From Circinella umbellata (Eukaryota > Mucoromycota > Mucoromycetes > Mucorales > Lichtheimiaceae), in contig JAIWNF010000048.1 of the NCBI GenBank assembly GCA_025093555.1, forward strand, positions 248,001 to 312,000: DNA of 64,000 bases, read 5' to 3'. The notes under the pieces were generated by a model that worked only from the letters and a program-made list of their open reading frames with translations, was not told the DNA's origin and searched no databases. The position numbers and the translations under genes are program-made. This document shows, piece after piece, positions 25,250-39,167 of the stretch. Each line of letters opens with the position of its first letter. The first letter of the stretch is position 1.

Positions 25250-25895
25250 ACTTACCCTCTTCTGCAGCTTTCATTTCTTGCTCACGCCATTCTTCACGTC
25301 GTTTTGCACCTTCCGCTCGTATCCGTGCTAATTCTGCATAATATTTAGCTTCGGCTTGATCTTGCTCCATTTTTGCTTTTTTTGCTTGATTTTCCCGTTC
25401 TTCTAATTCAGTTTGAGCAGCACGCCGTTTACTATCCATCTGTGTTTTCTTTTTTACTCGTTCAAGCCGTGCCTTGAGTACATTATCATAACTAGCTTTT
25501 GCTTTGTCGTCCAAAAGAACCTCATAAGCTTGTGATATAGTATGAAACAGAGCACCTGAAAAAAATATGTAAAGAAAAAAAAAAAGGTCAGTATTGAAAA
25601 TAAACATTTCACTTCAGGTCACTAATATGTTCCCTTTCAATATACATGTCATATAAAATGTCTCTCCGTTTCTCTTTTTAAATACAATGGAGAGAACATG
25701 CAAAGATTAAAGAGAAAGAAACAAATGTCCATGTTTGAAAAGATCTTTACCTGCATCAGGACTGGGGTTTTTATCTGGATGAAGTTCAAGAGCTTTTAAT
25801 CGATACGCTTTTTTAATCTCTTTTAGTGTCGCTTCTACTTGGACACCAAGTAGTTCATAATAATTAACTTCGGCATCGATTTGTTTCGACGACAT
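24409..25895 (-). CDS. J-domain/RRM splicing factor (DNAJC17 / Cwf23-like)
   Basis: Spliceosome-associated J-protein. Five exons on the minus strand: 25895-25751, 25555-25256, 25167-24983, 24900-24640 and 24528-24409; 336 residues. An N-terminal J-domain (about 11-73) has NYYELLGV and HPD (39-41), split by the first intron just after SPDA. It is followed by a long charged coiled coil (about 80-148, [20 protein letters not shown]), an RRM-like fold (about 150-215, [45 protein letters not shown]), and a C-terminal helix ending [26 protein letters not shown]. This order is diagnostic for DNAJC17-type proteins as opposed to general DnaJ chaperones. All splice phases agree. Confidence 0.88.
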
Positions 25896-28800
25896 TTGAA
25901 ATGACTTGATAGTTAAGACTATGAAAAAGAGAAGGGAGAAACAGATATTGAATATCCCGGTTAAATCAAAGCACCGAAGACTTGTAAATAAAAGCTCATT
26001 TGGAAACCCGCGATTTTGCGACTACTTTTTCATTCGGTATTCGAAAAAACTTTTTCTATATATATTGGGACGTTTGACCTAACAAGATGAAGATCATCTT
26101 TTTCACTTTTTCTTTGTTTCAAAAAGGTAAATATATATTTTTCTTCTTTTAAAAAAAGAGAAAAGAAAAAGAGAAAAGCATATGATGTGTCATATTTTTA
26201 CAAACTAGAGTTTCTGATACATATATCCGTGCTGCAAACTTTTTATTCTGATGACAAAAGAAATTTTCTCTTTTTCTTTTCTTTATAATAACCATGTGGC
26301 TTATTCTATATATAACATTATAACAAAAAAATCTAATTGATTGATTTTGTATAAACAGCAAAATGAAGGATTCACTTTTACTTTTTGTAAACAAGAAAAA
26401 AGGTTAACTACTCTTATAAATACGGTAAGTCTTAATTTTTTGTGTTGTATTTTTTGTTTTGAAAAAGAAAAACGCGTAGAAATATAACATTTATATGATG
26501 AGAAAAAAATTTGTTGGAATTACCATCCGAAACAAACTGTGGAATTCAAATTGGCTGTAAACCTGATATTTACTATGTTATTTTCTGCGTTTTTCTTTTT
26601 CGTTCTTTCTTTGACACGTAAAAAGTACAGTATACTAATCTCTTTTGGAACAATTTACAGATTGTATTTATGTATAGAAAATAGTTACAAAGAACAAAAT
26701 AATAATGAGTTAAAAGTTTTATGTTTCCTTGGAAATAAAAGGCTTTTTAACTTGTTTTATGGTCTTTTCCATGGCAACTACTTGTCAAAAAAAATTGGTA
26801 AGCTTGATTTTTTTGAGTGGCTTTGAATTATATGGATGAAAAAAGGGGCGGGAATGATGAGAACTTTTTAGATGACGAGTCAGACCGAGTATTTCACTGG
26901 TGATATTTTGGCGCCTGACCCACCCCTTCATTATCTTTATTGTTTTGCCATATTATTGTATATCTATTTGAATGCATTTTTTTACTTACTGTGGTATTTT
27001 TCTTTTTCTACCAGGTAGAACAATTTTTTTTTCAAGTACAAATATCCTATCGGGGACTCAAATATGAAGAGAAAATTTTTTTATTTGGTAAGTTTTTTTA
27101 TTCTCCGAATAATTTAGTAAATAAGAAAATAAACTTTGTAAAAAGATGAACACACTATAATTGACAAGCATATGTCTGATCTTAATGAACGACATTCTAC
27201 AATCTGATTCAGTTTATTTTTTTATTTATCTTTTTATTATATAAAAAAAATTATTAACTTATGTTCTTTTTACAGATTTACGTTTAATTAGATTTTTTGC
27301 ATTTGAACAGTGAAATATACTTGTGTGAATTATATAAAAGGTATAGTTATGTTTTGGTTTTTATAAAACATGTTATTGGACTTGATGATGATACTCAAAT
27401 TCACGACGGTCTTCCTAAACAAATTGAGGAAAACGGGTTTTACCCAGTCACTCTGATTCAGTTCAATCACTTGTTTTGTCTTTTAAAAATATTGACAGTT
27501 TGAAAAAAGAAAACTAATTGATTTCTTTTATTTTCATTGAATTTAGGTATGTTGAACATTTAACAGTAGTACATTTAGTTAGTTTTAGCTTAGTATTGGA
27601 TTTTTATTTGACAATAAAAAAATTAATGAGTTAAAAAAAATATATACAATCACGCGTCTTATTATAATGTCAGTTTCATTCTTTTTTAAATGGTTTTTTC
27701 TGATTACTAGCGTAGTCAATGAGGGGAAGAAGACACTATCTTGATCTTGTCTCATAAACGTTTGGACCTTTCACCTGTGACTGATCGCACTCGTGTACCA
27801 AAATATATACCAGAATAGTATTTTCATTTTGCAAAGAAAAATTTTACGCAAATTGTGGGCCAGGCCTGAGAGGACATATACCGTCTGGAAATTGTAATCA
27901 TTTACTAGGCCCTTGAGTATCTCATCAAAACTGTATGACTCAGAGTGACCTTTATGAGATATGTCTTTTGCTGCTTATTACAAAACAATTCATAAGTACT
28001 ATTTGAAGAAAATTTCATTATTTAAAGCAGTTTGAGAAGACTTTTCTGCAGTATTGAAGATAAGGTTGAACTTTCTACAAGCATCGTAAATCACAGTACC
28101 TAAAAGTCAAAAAAGTTTTTAAAATACCAGAAAAGCAACAAGACAACTAGTTGCTGCGGCTGTTAGCAGAACGCACACTTTTTTCAGATGTCATTAGTGG
28201 AAATCGAGGTGTAATTAAAAATTGCGCAGCTGAAGTGAAGCTTTCCTTCCTGTATTTCCATTGTCAGATCGCCTCTGAAATAATCTACTCCTAAAAAAGG
28301 AAATAAAAAGAGAAGCTCGGATTTTTTATTGTTGTTGAGAAAATTCAAGTGACCTTCTCATAACACATACACAGAGTGGAAGATTAGGTAAATGACACAT
28401 CGGAAAATGGATTGGTTATAAATTATTCATCTTCCTATGATAATCTTTATTTATTTTAAGAAAGCTGCCCCACGTTGAGATGGACCAATTCATGATCATC
28501 TGTGCAAGGGAGAAATATTCTCCACCTTTTCCCATTATTTGTATACTTCGACATACTTTTGTTTTTTTATGAGTACCAAACTTGGCTACTAAAGAAGCTG
28601 AAATGCTGCGCCTCCAAAAACATCCTAATTTTCATCAAACATACGTCAGCAACATGTACCACACCTCTTCCAAAAATTGTCTTTTTTGCTCTTTTTGTGG
28701 TCCCCCTTGATTGTTGTCTGAAGGTCTGTCAATCTATAAATGATGAAGACCAATGCCAATAGTGAATGGAACAAGGTTATTAGTATTAGTATTATGTACT

Positions 28801-29213
28801 TGGAAAAAAAATAAGAAACTTACTTTTTGTAATGATTTGAACAAGGATGATGGTGAGTGAAATACAAGGAGTGTTGGCGTACTTGGCGAAGAAACAAAAT
28901 AAATATGTATTGACTGGGTGAAAAAAAATCGTAAATCCGGGCTCTCGGAGGGCCAAGCGGAAGTAGACCGATTGAAAACGAAAAGAGCCAAGTTACTATA
29001 GCTTTTTTACATGTCGCAGTAGCCTCAAATAAACCCTAATTTGGATGTCCTGTACAACCCTTGGCTTTTTTTCTTGTGTCGATCTCAAACAAATCAAAAC
29101 ATATATAAAAGCAATTCATTGGTTTGATGTTTTACAAAATTATAAAATACATTTATATAATACCATTAATTCCTTCTCTTGCCTTCTTTATAAAGTTAGC
29201 TTATTCATAGAAG
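25896..29213. other. 3.3-kb gene-free region with decayed coding-like traces
   Basis: AT-rich; open frames at 26539-26826, 26940-27149 and 27297-27503 encode hydrophobic or low-complexity peptides with no recognised family. One frame at about 27842-28080 reads almost continuously but has several stops. It contains a CANCGPGLRGHIPSGNC string resembling a zinc knuckle, so part of this region may be a decayed mobile element. Also present is TTTTGGCGCCTGACC at about 26908. Confidence 0.35.
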
Positions 29214-30498
29214 ATGTCCTATAATAATAGAGCTATTACTACTACTGCTACTGCACTTTCGATTCATTTATGTCCTGAATTTGGCTGGACCAATAATACA
29301 TCTGCCCAAAGTAGTACATCAAACGTTGTCTTTGGACCTGGTTCTGTACTTAAAGGTATATATTATATACATTTTCCACCACGAAACGATTAAACTTTTT
29401 TTTTTCTTTTTTCAATAAATAATCAATGAAACTAATTATATTATATATTTAGGCTTTGTACGAATCAACGCAACGCCATCATCAACAAGTAATCAGTCAT
29501 CAAAACCTGATCGACTGAGCATCATATTTCATGCATCCGAATCTCTATTAACCACTTCGAAACTTGATTCTAAACACCAACATGAACAATTTTTTGGATC
29601 ACAACGTGTGCTTTGGATAAACAAGGATGGTTCAATTCCATTAGAAGAGGGCACGGAATATCCATTTATTATTCAGCTTCCCATGGTTCAATTTCCTCCT
29701 TCTGTTGAGATTGACAATTTTTATAGATGCAGGTTTCGACTTTCTACTTATCTTGAAGGTCCTTGCTCTTCACATAACAATCGTTTCATGATTGCAGAAT
29801 CTACCTTCCCCATCAATTACATGCCACATATTGAATCCCGCATCAACAAAGAATTGCATCAAAAAGAACAACGCTATATTTTAGAAAAAACTATAGACGA
29901 TAAAAAACAACAGCAACAAAAGTTTAAAGTACAATTGAACACTTTGGAATATATCGCAGGTGACACCATCACTCCATTGGTATATCAACCTCCTTCTTAT
30001 CGTATTTGTATGGAGCTTATTCAAGAATTCAATGTTCATTCTCAACAGCAACAAAATAATAGCAAAGCACCAAAAACATTCAAACACTGTATTGTAAATA
30101 CGGAAAATAGTCTATTAATGGAATTACCCAATAATTTGATTCCCTCTTTTTCTTTTGGTCGAATGGTTTCTGTCAACTACAAGCTTCGTATATCATTTCA
30201 TAACAAGGAAATGTGTGGAATTTCAAGTTTAATCTTATCACCACTTAAATCATCATCCACAATCACTCTTCCAGATATCCCAATTCAAATTGGTACTTTG
30301 GCTTATGGTATTAAACCTTCGGATGAATTACAAGTTTACACTGTATTCAAAAGTATGTTCAATAAACAACAAGAGCCAACAACATCATTACAACCTTTAC
30401 CTGTACCAAAATACATTACATCTATCGAATATACCGATGCATTGCCACTTTATGAAAATTATGAATTACCATCTTATCAACAAGTAGTTTCTGCATAA
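29214..30498 (+). CDS. Arrestin-like (alpha-arrestin family) protein
   Basis: Predicted trafficking adaptor with arrestin N- and C-lobes. Two exons, 29214-29355 and 29453-30498; 395 residues. The N-lobe has VVFGPGSVLKG followed by a strand FVRINATP (intron in the conserved PGSxxxG loop), and the typical ... EEGTEYPFIIQLPMVQFPPSVEI block that corresponds to the arrestin L.pG.yefPF..lP..lPpS motif. The C-lobe starts near FKVQLNTLEYIAGDTITPLVYQPPSY, and the end has LPLYENYELPSY. Fungal alpha-arrestins recruit Rsp5-type ligases through PPxY motifs. Here PPSY in the C-lobe and LPxY near the end could serve, but this is inference. Divergent from canonical family members, so the pathway is unknown. 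Confidence 0.72.
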
Positions 30499-30957
30499 GA
30501 AGAATTCTTGTTTTTTCTTTATATATACCTTTCTTTTTGTACGAATACGCTTTCTCTTCTTTTATGCAAAACTATGCAAAGTTCTTTTATTGATTCAAAA
30601 GTTATAGATTTCCTTACCAACTAAAACCCCATCTCATTTTTCTTCTTCTTGGATATATTTTTTTCTCATCAACCCTTATATATACAAAGAACCTGTACAG
30701 CACTTTTATTCTTTTTAGCTTTGATTTTTTTTCTTTACCTTTAAGTATTATATATATATGTATATACATATACATCTAATTATACATTTCTAAGCAACAA
30801 AATCTTCATTATGTCTGTCTATAAATTAAAGCAATTTTTTTTACAATCCGAAATACTGCCACACATTGAATTATTGTTATAAATACAGTTCATAATAGAA
30901 AAGAAAAAAAAATAACAGAACCCCTCTCTCTTTTTTTTTTTTTACTCTTTTAACAAA
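30499..30957. other. Intergenic: arrestin 3' flank and RRM gene promoter
   Basis: T-rich 3' flank, a TATATATATATGTATATACATATACAT stretch near 30750, then a pyrimidine-rich run (CCCCTCTCTCTTTTTTTTTTTTTAC) directly before the next start codon. Nothing else seen. Confidence 0.45.
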
Positions 30958-33057
30958 ATGTCTTATCATAATCGTAAACGATCACCACCAGTACAAAAAT
31001 ATGAACGTTCACCACGCCATAGGTCACGTAGTCCTAATAATGATAGGTCTCGATATCGTTCATCCTTGTCGCCACCACCATTACCTCGGTTCAATAATAA
31101 TAACAATCATAGACGTCATTATTCGAGACATGACGATCACCATGACGATTATCACCACCACCGTCATCAACAGCAGGACGTAAGCTTTTGTCACACTTGA
31201 GCCGATTCCCTCTTTTTTTTTTATTTTTTGGTTACTTTTCTTTATTCTCTTTTCTTTTTTAAAGAGAAAGATAGATAGAAAAGGAGCTATACATAATATA
31301 GCATATATATCATATAACTTTGACTTGAATAAAAGATGAAATATAAACTTAAGGGATCTAACTTTCACCTCTCCTCTCTGCTCTCTCTTCCTCTATCTCT
31401 CTCTCTCTCTTGCAAAAAAAAAAAAAGCGCCGGCGAAGAAATCATCAACGTCATGAAAGAAGATATGAAGATCATCAAGATTATTATTATAAAGAAGATG
31501 ATTCACCTACTGAACCCAATATTAACGTGGTTTTACGTAATTTACCAGATCGAGTACAAGAACATGATGTAAGTTTATTTTTTTGCTTGTAATAAGACCA
31601 AAAAAAAAAAAAGAGGATTCATTCTTTCTAACAACATCCTCTTATCCCTAATGTGATTTTTTTTTTTAAAAAAAAAAAAAAAGATTCAAAAGACATTAGA
31701 AAGTATGGGAGCCAGTGTAGATGAAGTTTCATTGATTAGAGATAGGGATACAGGTAAACAAAAAAAATTGAATTACTGAGAGAGAGAGAGAGAGAGAGAA
31801 AGACTAATACAACAATGTATTTCACGATACGAAAATATAAATCTATCTTTATATAGGCGAGTCAAGAAAATTTGCATTTGTAAGATTTACAAGCGTGGGT
31901 CATGCAATTCAATTTGTTGAAAAACATTCTCCAAACTTTTACATGAAGAATAATCGAGTTCGAGTGGATTATTGTAATAAGGAAGGTGCGAGAGAAGATA
32001 AAACTGAATGGAAATGTTCAAAGGTAAAGACGACGATTGAGGAAAGGAGGAAAGATAATGAAATAAATCTAATAATTATTATTACTCAGTGTGGCAAATA
32101 TAATCATGATTCACGTCGAGTTTGTAGAGAATGTCGTACACCTGTTGAAAGTAAGCTTACAATAAAAAAAAGAGGTCTAAAAAAAATAAGAAATTCATTA
32201 TTTATTTTGAAAATGGTCTTGTAGATTCAAGAGAACAAGCACGATCCAAAGAAACAGAAACAATGAATATTAACGATGGTACCTTGGATGTCACTTATAA
32301 ACCCACTCATATGTTACTATTACGAAATTTGGATAGTTTATCATCAGAAGAATCCATTTTTAATACTGTTCGATCTTTGCCTGGACTTCGTCGGGTACTT
32401 CTTATTAAGGATAAATTGACAAGAATGTCCTGTGAATTTGCATTTGTGGATTTCTTTACCACCCAGGTAGATTTCATTTCATTTTGTTCAAGTTAAAAAC
32501 TAAAATAAAAGAGGGACTGACTTGTATGGGTTATTATTATTATTATTATTTATGCAGGATGCTATTGGAGCAATGACCACAATGAATAATAATGGATTTC
32601 AAGTGAATGGTAGTCGACCCAATATATCATACGCAAGTCCAGAAAATAGTTTTCTTTTTGCCTATGCATCTTCTGAATGGGCTATTCCTGCCAATATTGA
32701 TGATGCATTATGGATTTATCGGGATGGACAAGCATATGCTGCTGAATATTCTATACAAATTGAACATGAACGTGCAGAGAAAAAGGCAGAAGAAAAACGC
32801 ATTGCTGATGAACGTAAAGCAAAAGAAGAAGAAGAAAAGAAAAAAGAACGTATCAAACGACGTAAGTTCTTCTCTCTTTTTTTTTCCTAGAAATGAAATG
32901 AAATGAATTAATATTAATAATAACAATATAATATATAGCCAACAAAGAATCATTAGAAGATGATCTTAGTGCATTTTATGCTGGCATGGGAAGTATATTA
33001 TCTTCTAATGATGATAAAAATGATAAAGCAGATATTTTTTCAGTACCAAAAATTTAA
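30958..33057 (+). CDS. RNA-binding protein RRM - RanBP2 zinc finger - RRM (RBM5/RBM10-like)
   Basis: Probable nuclear splicing regulator. Eight exons: 30958-31179, 31428-31568, 31684-31753, 31857-32023, 32090-32150, 32225-32466, 32558-32861 and 32939-33057; 441 residues with consistent phases. Residues 1-100 are Arg/Ser/His-rich. RRM1 (about 104-180) has VVLRNLP and KFAFVRF. A RanBP2-type zinc finger (about 194-222) reads WKCSKCGKYNHDSRRVCREC. RRM2 (about 245-325) has MLLLRNLD and EFAFVDFF. A charged Glu/Lys coiled coil and a short end follow. RRM-ZnF-RRM is the N-terminal layout of RBM5/6/10, but the OCRE and G-patch modules of animal RBM5 are absent. Introns 1 and 2 end in long A runs before AG, which makes the exact acceptor of exon 2 slightly uncertain. 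Confidence 0.82.
31779..31799. repeat. GA microsatellite in RRM gene intron 3
   Basis: About ten GA units in the third intron of the RRM gene. Confidence 0.9.
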
Positions 33058-33277
33058 TAATAAAAAGCAAATCTTTAAAGGTGTTTCTTTATTATTATTG
33101 TGAATTAGCAAGAGTATTACATGTCTTTTTTAACATTGAGAATACTATTTCAGTTACATAAAAAGAAAGATAATAATGCTTATGAAATAGTAAAAGAAAT
33201 AAGGGATTGTTATATGCAAAGAAAAGAGTTTGGTATGGGTAAAAAGAAAAAAAAAAGTACGTATCTCTTTTTTTTAA

Positions 33278-33769
33278 TTACTTTGAGCTAGTATATTTGG
33301 TAACAGCTTTGGTACCTTCAGAGACAGCGTGTTTGGCAAGCTCACCTGGTAAGATCAAACGTACGGCAGTTTGAATTTCGCGTGAAGAAATAGTAGATCG
33401 TTTGTTATAAGCGGCTAACTTGGAAGCTTCACCAGCAATACGTTCGAAAATGTCATTGACAAAGGAATTTAGAATGGACATTGCCTTGTTGGAAATACCA
33501 GTATCAGGATGAACTTGTTTCAAAACACGATAAATGTAAGTAGAATAAGTTTCCTTGCGTGTTGCTTTACGTTTCTTATCACCACTCTTAGAAATCTTGG
33601 AAGTTTTTGTGGGGCCTTATTATTTATAATTCATTTTGACAAGATCAAATCAATAATTAGTTTTTTTTTTTTTTTTTCTCTTTTTAATTTTCTTTTACTC
33701 ATTACATTTTTTAATCTCAAATATTTTACCTTTGCCACCAGTGGAAGCTTTTGTATCTTTCTTGTCCAT
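33278..33769 (-). CDS. Histone H2B, intron-containing copy
   Basis: Core nucleosomal histone. Two exons on the minus strand, 33769-33730 ([13 protein letters not shown] plus one base) and 33615-33278; 125 residues. The histone fold is unmistakable ([34 protein letters not shown] ... [28 protein letters not shown]). The N-tail differs clearly from the second H2B copy at 39168. In the fold I see Ser-to-Thr in ETYSTYIY and Gly for Ser in FERIAGEAS. The intron interrupts the tail. Codons are more A/T-ending than in the other copy. It is unpaired: its upstream neighbour is H3 on the same strand. Convergent with the RRM gene, 220 bp apart. May be a constitutive or replication-independent H2B; that is inference. 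Confidence 0.92.
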
Positions 33770-34402
33770 TTTTTCTTATATTGAAGAGAGAAAAGAGCGA
33801 GATCCTTTTTTTTTTATGTGAGTTTGGCCTTTATTTTTGAAAATTAAATATCCGCTTTCGCAGCACATAAAAACTTCATGCAGGAATAAAAACTGCTTGC
33901 TTTAATAAAAACAAAACTGTATGCATCACATGCCCACAGTTAAAAAGAGGTTTTGTTGCTTTTATTACAAACATCTTTATTTCACAATTGAACTATTATT
34001 CATGAATTGTGTTACAAAAAAACGAGAGACGATAAAGATGTTTTTCTTTTTTTTATACACACAAAAAAAGTCATTTGTGTCTTTTTATTAAAAGTATATA
34101 TGATGTTTGTTGAATGTTTGTAACGGAGATACATACAAAAAGAAAAAAATAGAAGCAAAAGGAAGAAAAAAAAACTGTACAAAACGGAAGAAAGGAATAA
34201 AGAAAAAATATAATGTGTTATTGTATTATTGCATTATTGTATTTGAATTGGGTTGCTTAATGCTGTTGTTGTTGATAGGTGTTGTTGATTTGGTTGGTTG
34301 ATTATTTGACTCGGGATAAAAAATGACTTCTTGAAATGGAATATGATGAGAAAAAATGACAAAAATAAAAAAAGGGGGAAATTTTGTTATTTGATAACAA
34401 AT
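33770..34402. other. Intergenic between the lone H2B and H3
   Basis: 633 bp, AT-rich, containing the lone H2B promoter and the H3 3' flank. I find neither the GTATATAAAAG box nor the TTTCGTGAT word of the other histone promoters here. Confidence 0.5.
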
Positions 34403-36080
<1,678 letters not shown>

Positions 36081-38079
36081 GTTTTTTAATAAACTTAATA
36101 CTATTTTATTACCATCAAAATAATTTCACACATCCCTTATATTTGTCATCTTTATCTTCGTCTAACATCACACTCACACTACATATAACTTCTTTTACAC
36201 GCGCACACATAACATTATATACATCTTTTTTTTTTTATCTCGTCCTCGCAATTCTTTTTTTATTTTTTTTTGTCATAATTTTTTATACTCGTTTACCTAC
36301 ATATTTTTCTTCCATTTTGTACAAAAGGTTGATCTCTTTTATTTCTTTCACTCCATAAACAAACAATTCTCCTTCTTGTATCTGTAAATAGCGTTTTTGC
36401 CAGAAACGAGATAAAAAATAAATAATTTGCAAAAAAAAAAAATACGTGCATTTGTTTTGTTTTATATGATAATTCCCTGGGCTTTTTGAGTATAAAAGAT
36501 GATATATATATAACAGAATTTCATTAATCCAAGAGTAAAACACATTTACATCTAATTGAGTGAGAGGTAATGTAGGCTTGTTGATGATACTAGATTCTTG
36601 CTTTCATATCGTTTCAACTACAAGTAGAATTTCATGTCTATATTTTATATTGATTATATTATTTTTATTGAAGTTATCTGTACTACTGTACTATCTTACC
36701 AACTTTATATCATAAAAAAAGCGTGAAATTTAGTTTGATTGCATTTGGAGTCACGTCAAATAAAATCAGCCTTAGTCTCAAAGAGATACGTAAAGTCAAT
36801 GTACAGTTTAAAAAAGAATATTATACATTGCAACTTTTACTATTATATATACCACAAAAAAAAGTGGTCCAAGTTAATATTAGCTCCAGTCATACTTTAT
36901 TTAAATAAACCGAGAATATATCATAACAAATACAATCATAGAAATTTAGTTTGATACATGTTCTTCAGCTGTAAACAGCAACCTTTTTATTAGAGGAAGC
37001 ATAAATACAAAAATTATTTGATTGAGGAAGATATGAAGAAAATGTAAATTCCATTCTTCTTAACGAACAACTCTTTGGTACAACTTGTGATTACAAACGA
37101 CACTACTTACTTGTACAACACTGACTTGAAACAGTGTTGACTACGTTTTGAAAATAATATCACTGCTAGAACTAGCCTCGTACAGATAGCTATAATCGAT
37201 GACACTTGTTTTTCTTTGTGCTGCCAACTTGAGTTCCACTATCCGCAACTGGTACTCCAACTCTAATATTAATAAATCAGCTCAATATTCGAATGCTCTG
37301 ACTTGTTTTTTTCCTTCTTCCAGTTGTCTGCTTTATTTCACGCTCCACCTGAAGCTCGCACCATTATCCATTTTCTGTAATCATATAAGGTCGTTCTCCA
37401 TATCTGTATATCGATCATTGTAATTATTATTTATCATCGTCACTTTACTATCGCTTCTTTATTTTGCTGTGTTCTGTTGCTACGTAATAAATAACTTACA
37501 GTTTCGCTTACGGAACCGTATATGTAAGAATCATTGTCGAATTGTTGCCTAAATTTGTATGACCAAATTTGAAATTGATCAATTTAGCCCAGTAATAGCT
37601 AAACCTGCTTACACTTTATCACATTATATAATTATCTTCCCATCCGAATTTTTTTATCATTTTTGGCTAACCCTTAAAACTAATTTTTTACCCATTTATA
37701 TTCACAACACTTGTAAAAAAAACCAATTATTGACCCATAAATACATATATATAATAAAATATTATGATTCAAGTATATGAAAAAGTTATGTATTTGAGAG
37801 TAAGTAAAAAAAGTGTAGTTGTTGTTTTCGCAAACGCTATGTACAGATACAAGAAAAAAAATATCAACTTTTTTTGCATGCTTTCAGTCGATAGAAAAAG
37901 GGATTTGATTGATTGAATATGACGGAGAAAAAAATATGTTTTATGTTGTAGGTGCGAGTAAAAAAATGGTTTGGGTGTATATGTGCGGTAAGTTAAAAAA
38001 ATGTTGCAATAATGTTGTTAATGGCAAAAGAAAGGGAATAAGAATGTAATTTTTTTTTGTGATGACAATGTAAATTTGT
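36081..38079. other. 2-kb gene-free region inside the histone cluster
   Basis: H4 3' flank followed by AT-rich DNA. A 15-base direct repeat GAAATTTAGTTTGAT occurs at 36725-36739 and 36941-36955. Short open frames around 37199-37780 show no recognisable domain. The H2A 3' flank is at the right edge. Confidence 0.45.
36725..36955. repeat. 15-bp direct repeat flanking about 200 bp
   Basis: Perfect copies of GAAATTTAGTTTGAT at 36725-36739 and 36941-36955, 216 bp apart start to start. Could be a target-site duplication or recombination scar; the enclosed DNA has no visible terminal repeats. Confidence 0.5.
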
Positions 38080-38475
38080 TTACAGTTCTTGGGAAGCACC
38101 AGCCTTCTTGGACTTGGTGGGCAACAAGGAAGCGTGAATGTTGGGCAAAACACCACCTTGGGCAATGGTGACGTGACCGAGCAACTTGTTCAATTCTTCG
38201 TCGTTACGGATAGCCAATTGCAAGTGACGGGGAATGATACGAGACTTCTTGTTATCACGAGCAGCGTTACCAGCTAATTCAAGAATTTCAGCGGTCAAGT
38301 ATTCGAGGACGGCAGCCAAGTAGACGGGGGCACCAGCACCAACACGTTGGGCATAGTTACCACGACGCAAAAGACGATGGATACGACCAACAGGGAATTG
38401 AAGACCGGCCTTAGCAGAACGGGTTTGGGACTTGGTACCAGCAGCGGATTTACCTCCAGATTTACCTCCAGACAT
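38080..38475 (-). CDS. Histone H2A with C-terminal SQEL (H2A.X-type)
   Basis: Core histone, single exon, 131 residues. N-tail [20 protein letters not shown], fold with [36 protein letters not shown], and acidic patch. The C-terminus SQEL carries the SQ[E/D]-hydrophobic motif phosphorylated by ATM/ATR kinases after DNA damage. As in other fungi the canonical H2A therefore doubles as H2A.X. Divergent with the H2B at 39168; starts are 692 bp apart. Confidence 0.98.
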   Translation of the reverse strand: MSGGKSGGKSAAGTKSQTRSAKAGLQFPVGRIHRLLRRGNYAQRVGAGAPVYLAAVLEYLTAEILELAGNAARDNKKSRIIPRHLQLAIRNDEELNKLLGHVTIAQGGVLPNIHASLLPTKSKKAGASQEL

Positions 38476-39167
38476 TTTTAATATATATTGATTTTTTGGT
38501 GAAAAAAAGAAAAAAAGTTATGCGAAAAAAATGGGGAGTGCCAAAAGAAAAAAGAAGTGGTTTATATATATAGGAGAAAGCGGAGCCAATTTATTTTATT
38601 TTTCCCCCAAATTTCACATTAACTATAGACCTTCCATAATGACCGAAAACCAAAGTCACATTCAACTTTCCAATTTTTTTTTCTCTTTTTTTTTTTTTTA
38701 TTGTTGTATTTTTCGCGTTCTTCCATTTTTTCGCGTTACTGGTGTATAGCTTCACGAAAAAAAAAATTATAAAAAAAAATTTTATCAATGATAATAACTC
38801 AAAAGTATCTAGTTTCGTGATAATTCGCGTTTTTTTCGCGAAATCCTTAAGTGAAAACACCAAAAGACACGATATTTCTATATTATGAATGAATCATAAA
38901 AAGTTGAAAAAAAAAAAAATGTGGTAGCAAAATTTGGGGGGTGGGATTTGAAAAGAGAAAATGGCGGGAACTTTATAATATGGGGGGGGTGAGGGAAAAG
39001 AAAGCACAAGAAAAAATTGTCAAGTGTCCCTTACCTCACACCAACTCTCGGAGTTAAGCTTCTTTGGGTTTTTTTTATATATAAAAAGGATCCCACTTTT
39101 TTACTTTTTTTATTTTTTTTTTCTTGTTTCCCTTTTTTATTTTACATACATTTTTTATTAATTCGAA
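38476..39167. promoter_or_regulatory. Divergent H2A-H2B promoter
   Basis: TATA-like stretch TTTATATATATA at 38561-38572 for H2A (about 90 bp from its start) and TATATATAAAAAG near 39076-39088 for H2B (about 80 bp). Four TTCGCG words (near 38712, 38730, 38824 and 38834), one TTTCGTGAT (38813-38821), and TTCACGAAA (38751-38759), its near reverse complement. The TTTCGTGAT word also occurs twice in the H3-H4 promoter, so a shared regulator is plausible. A 5S rRNA-like fragment lies at 39018-39070. Confidence 0.6.
39018..39070 (+). other. Fragment resembling the internal part of 5S rRNA
   Basis: The run CCAACTCTCGGAGTTAAGC followed by TTCTTTGGG matches the very conserved 5S rRNA core (CAGAACTC..AGTTAAGC..CTTTGGG), which includes the TFIIIA-bound box A. 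Neither the 5' nor the 3' arm of a 5S gene can be seen around it; H2B's TATA box follows at once. It is at most a relic or an independent regulatory motif. Confidence 0.35.
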
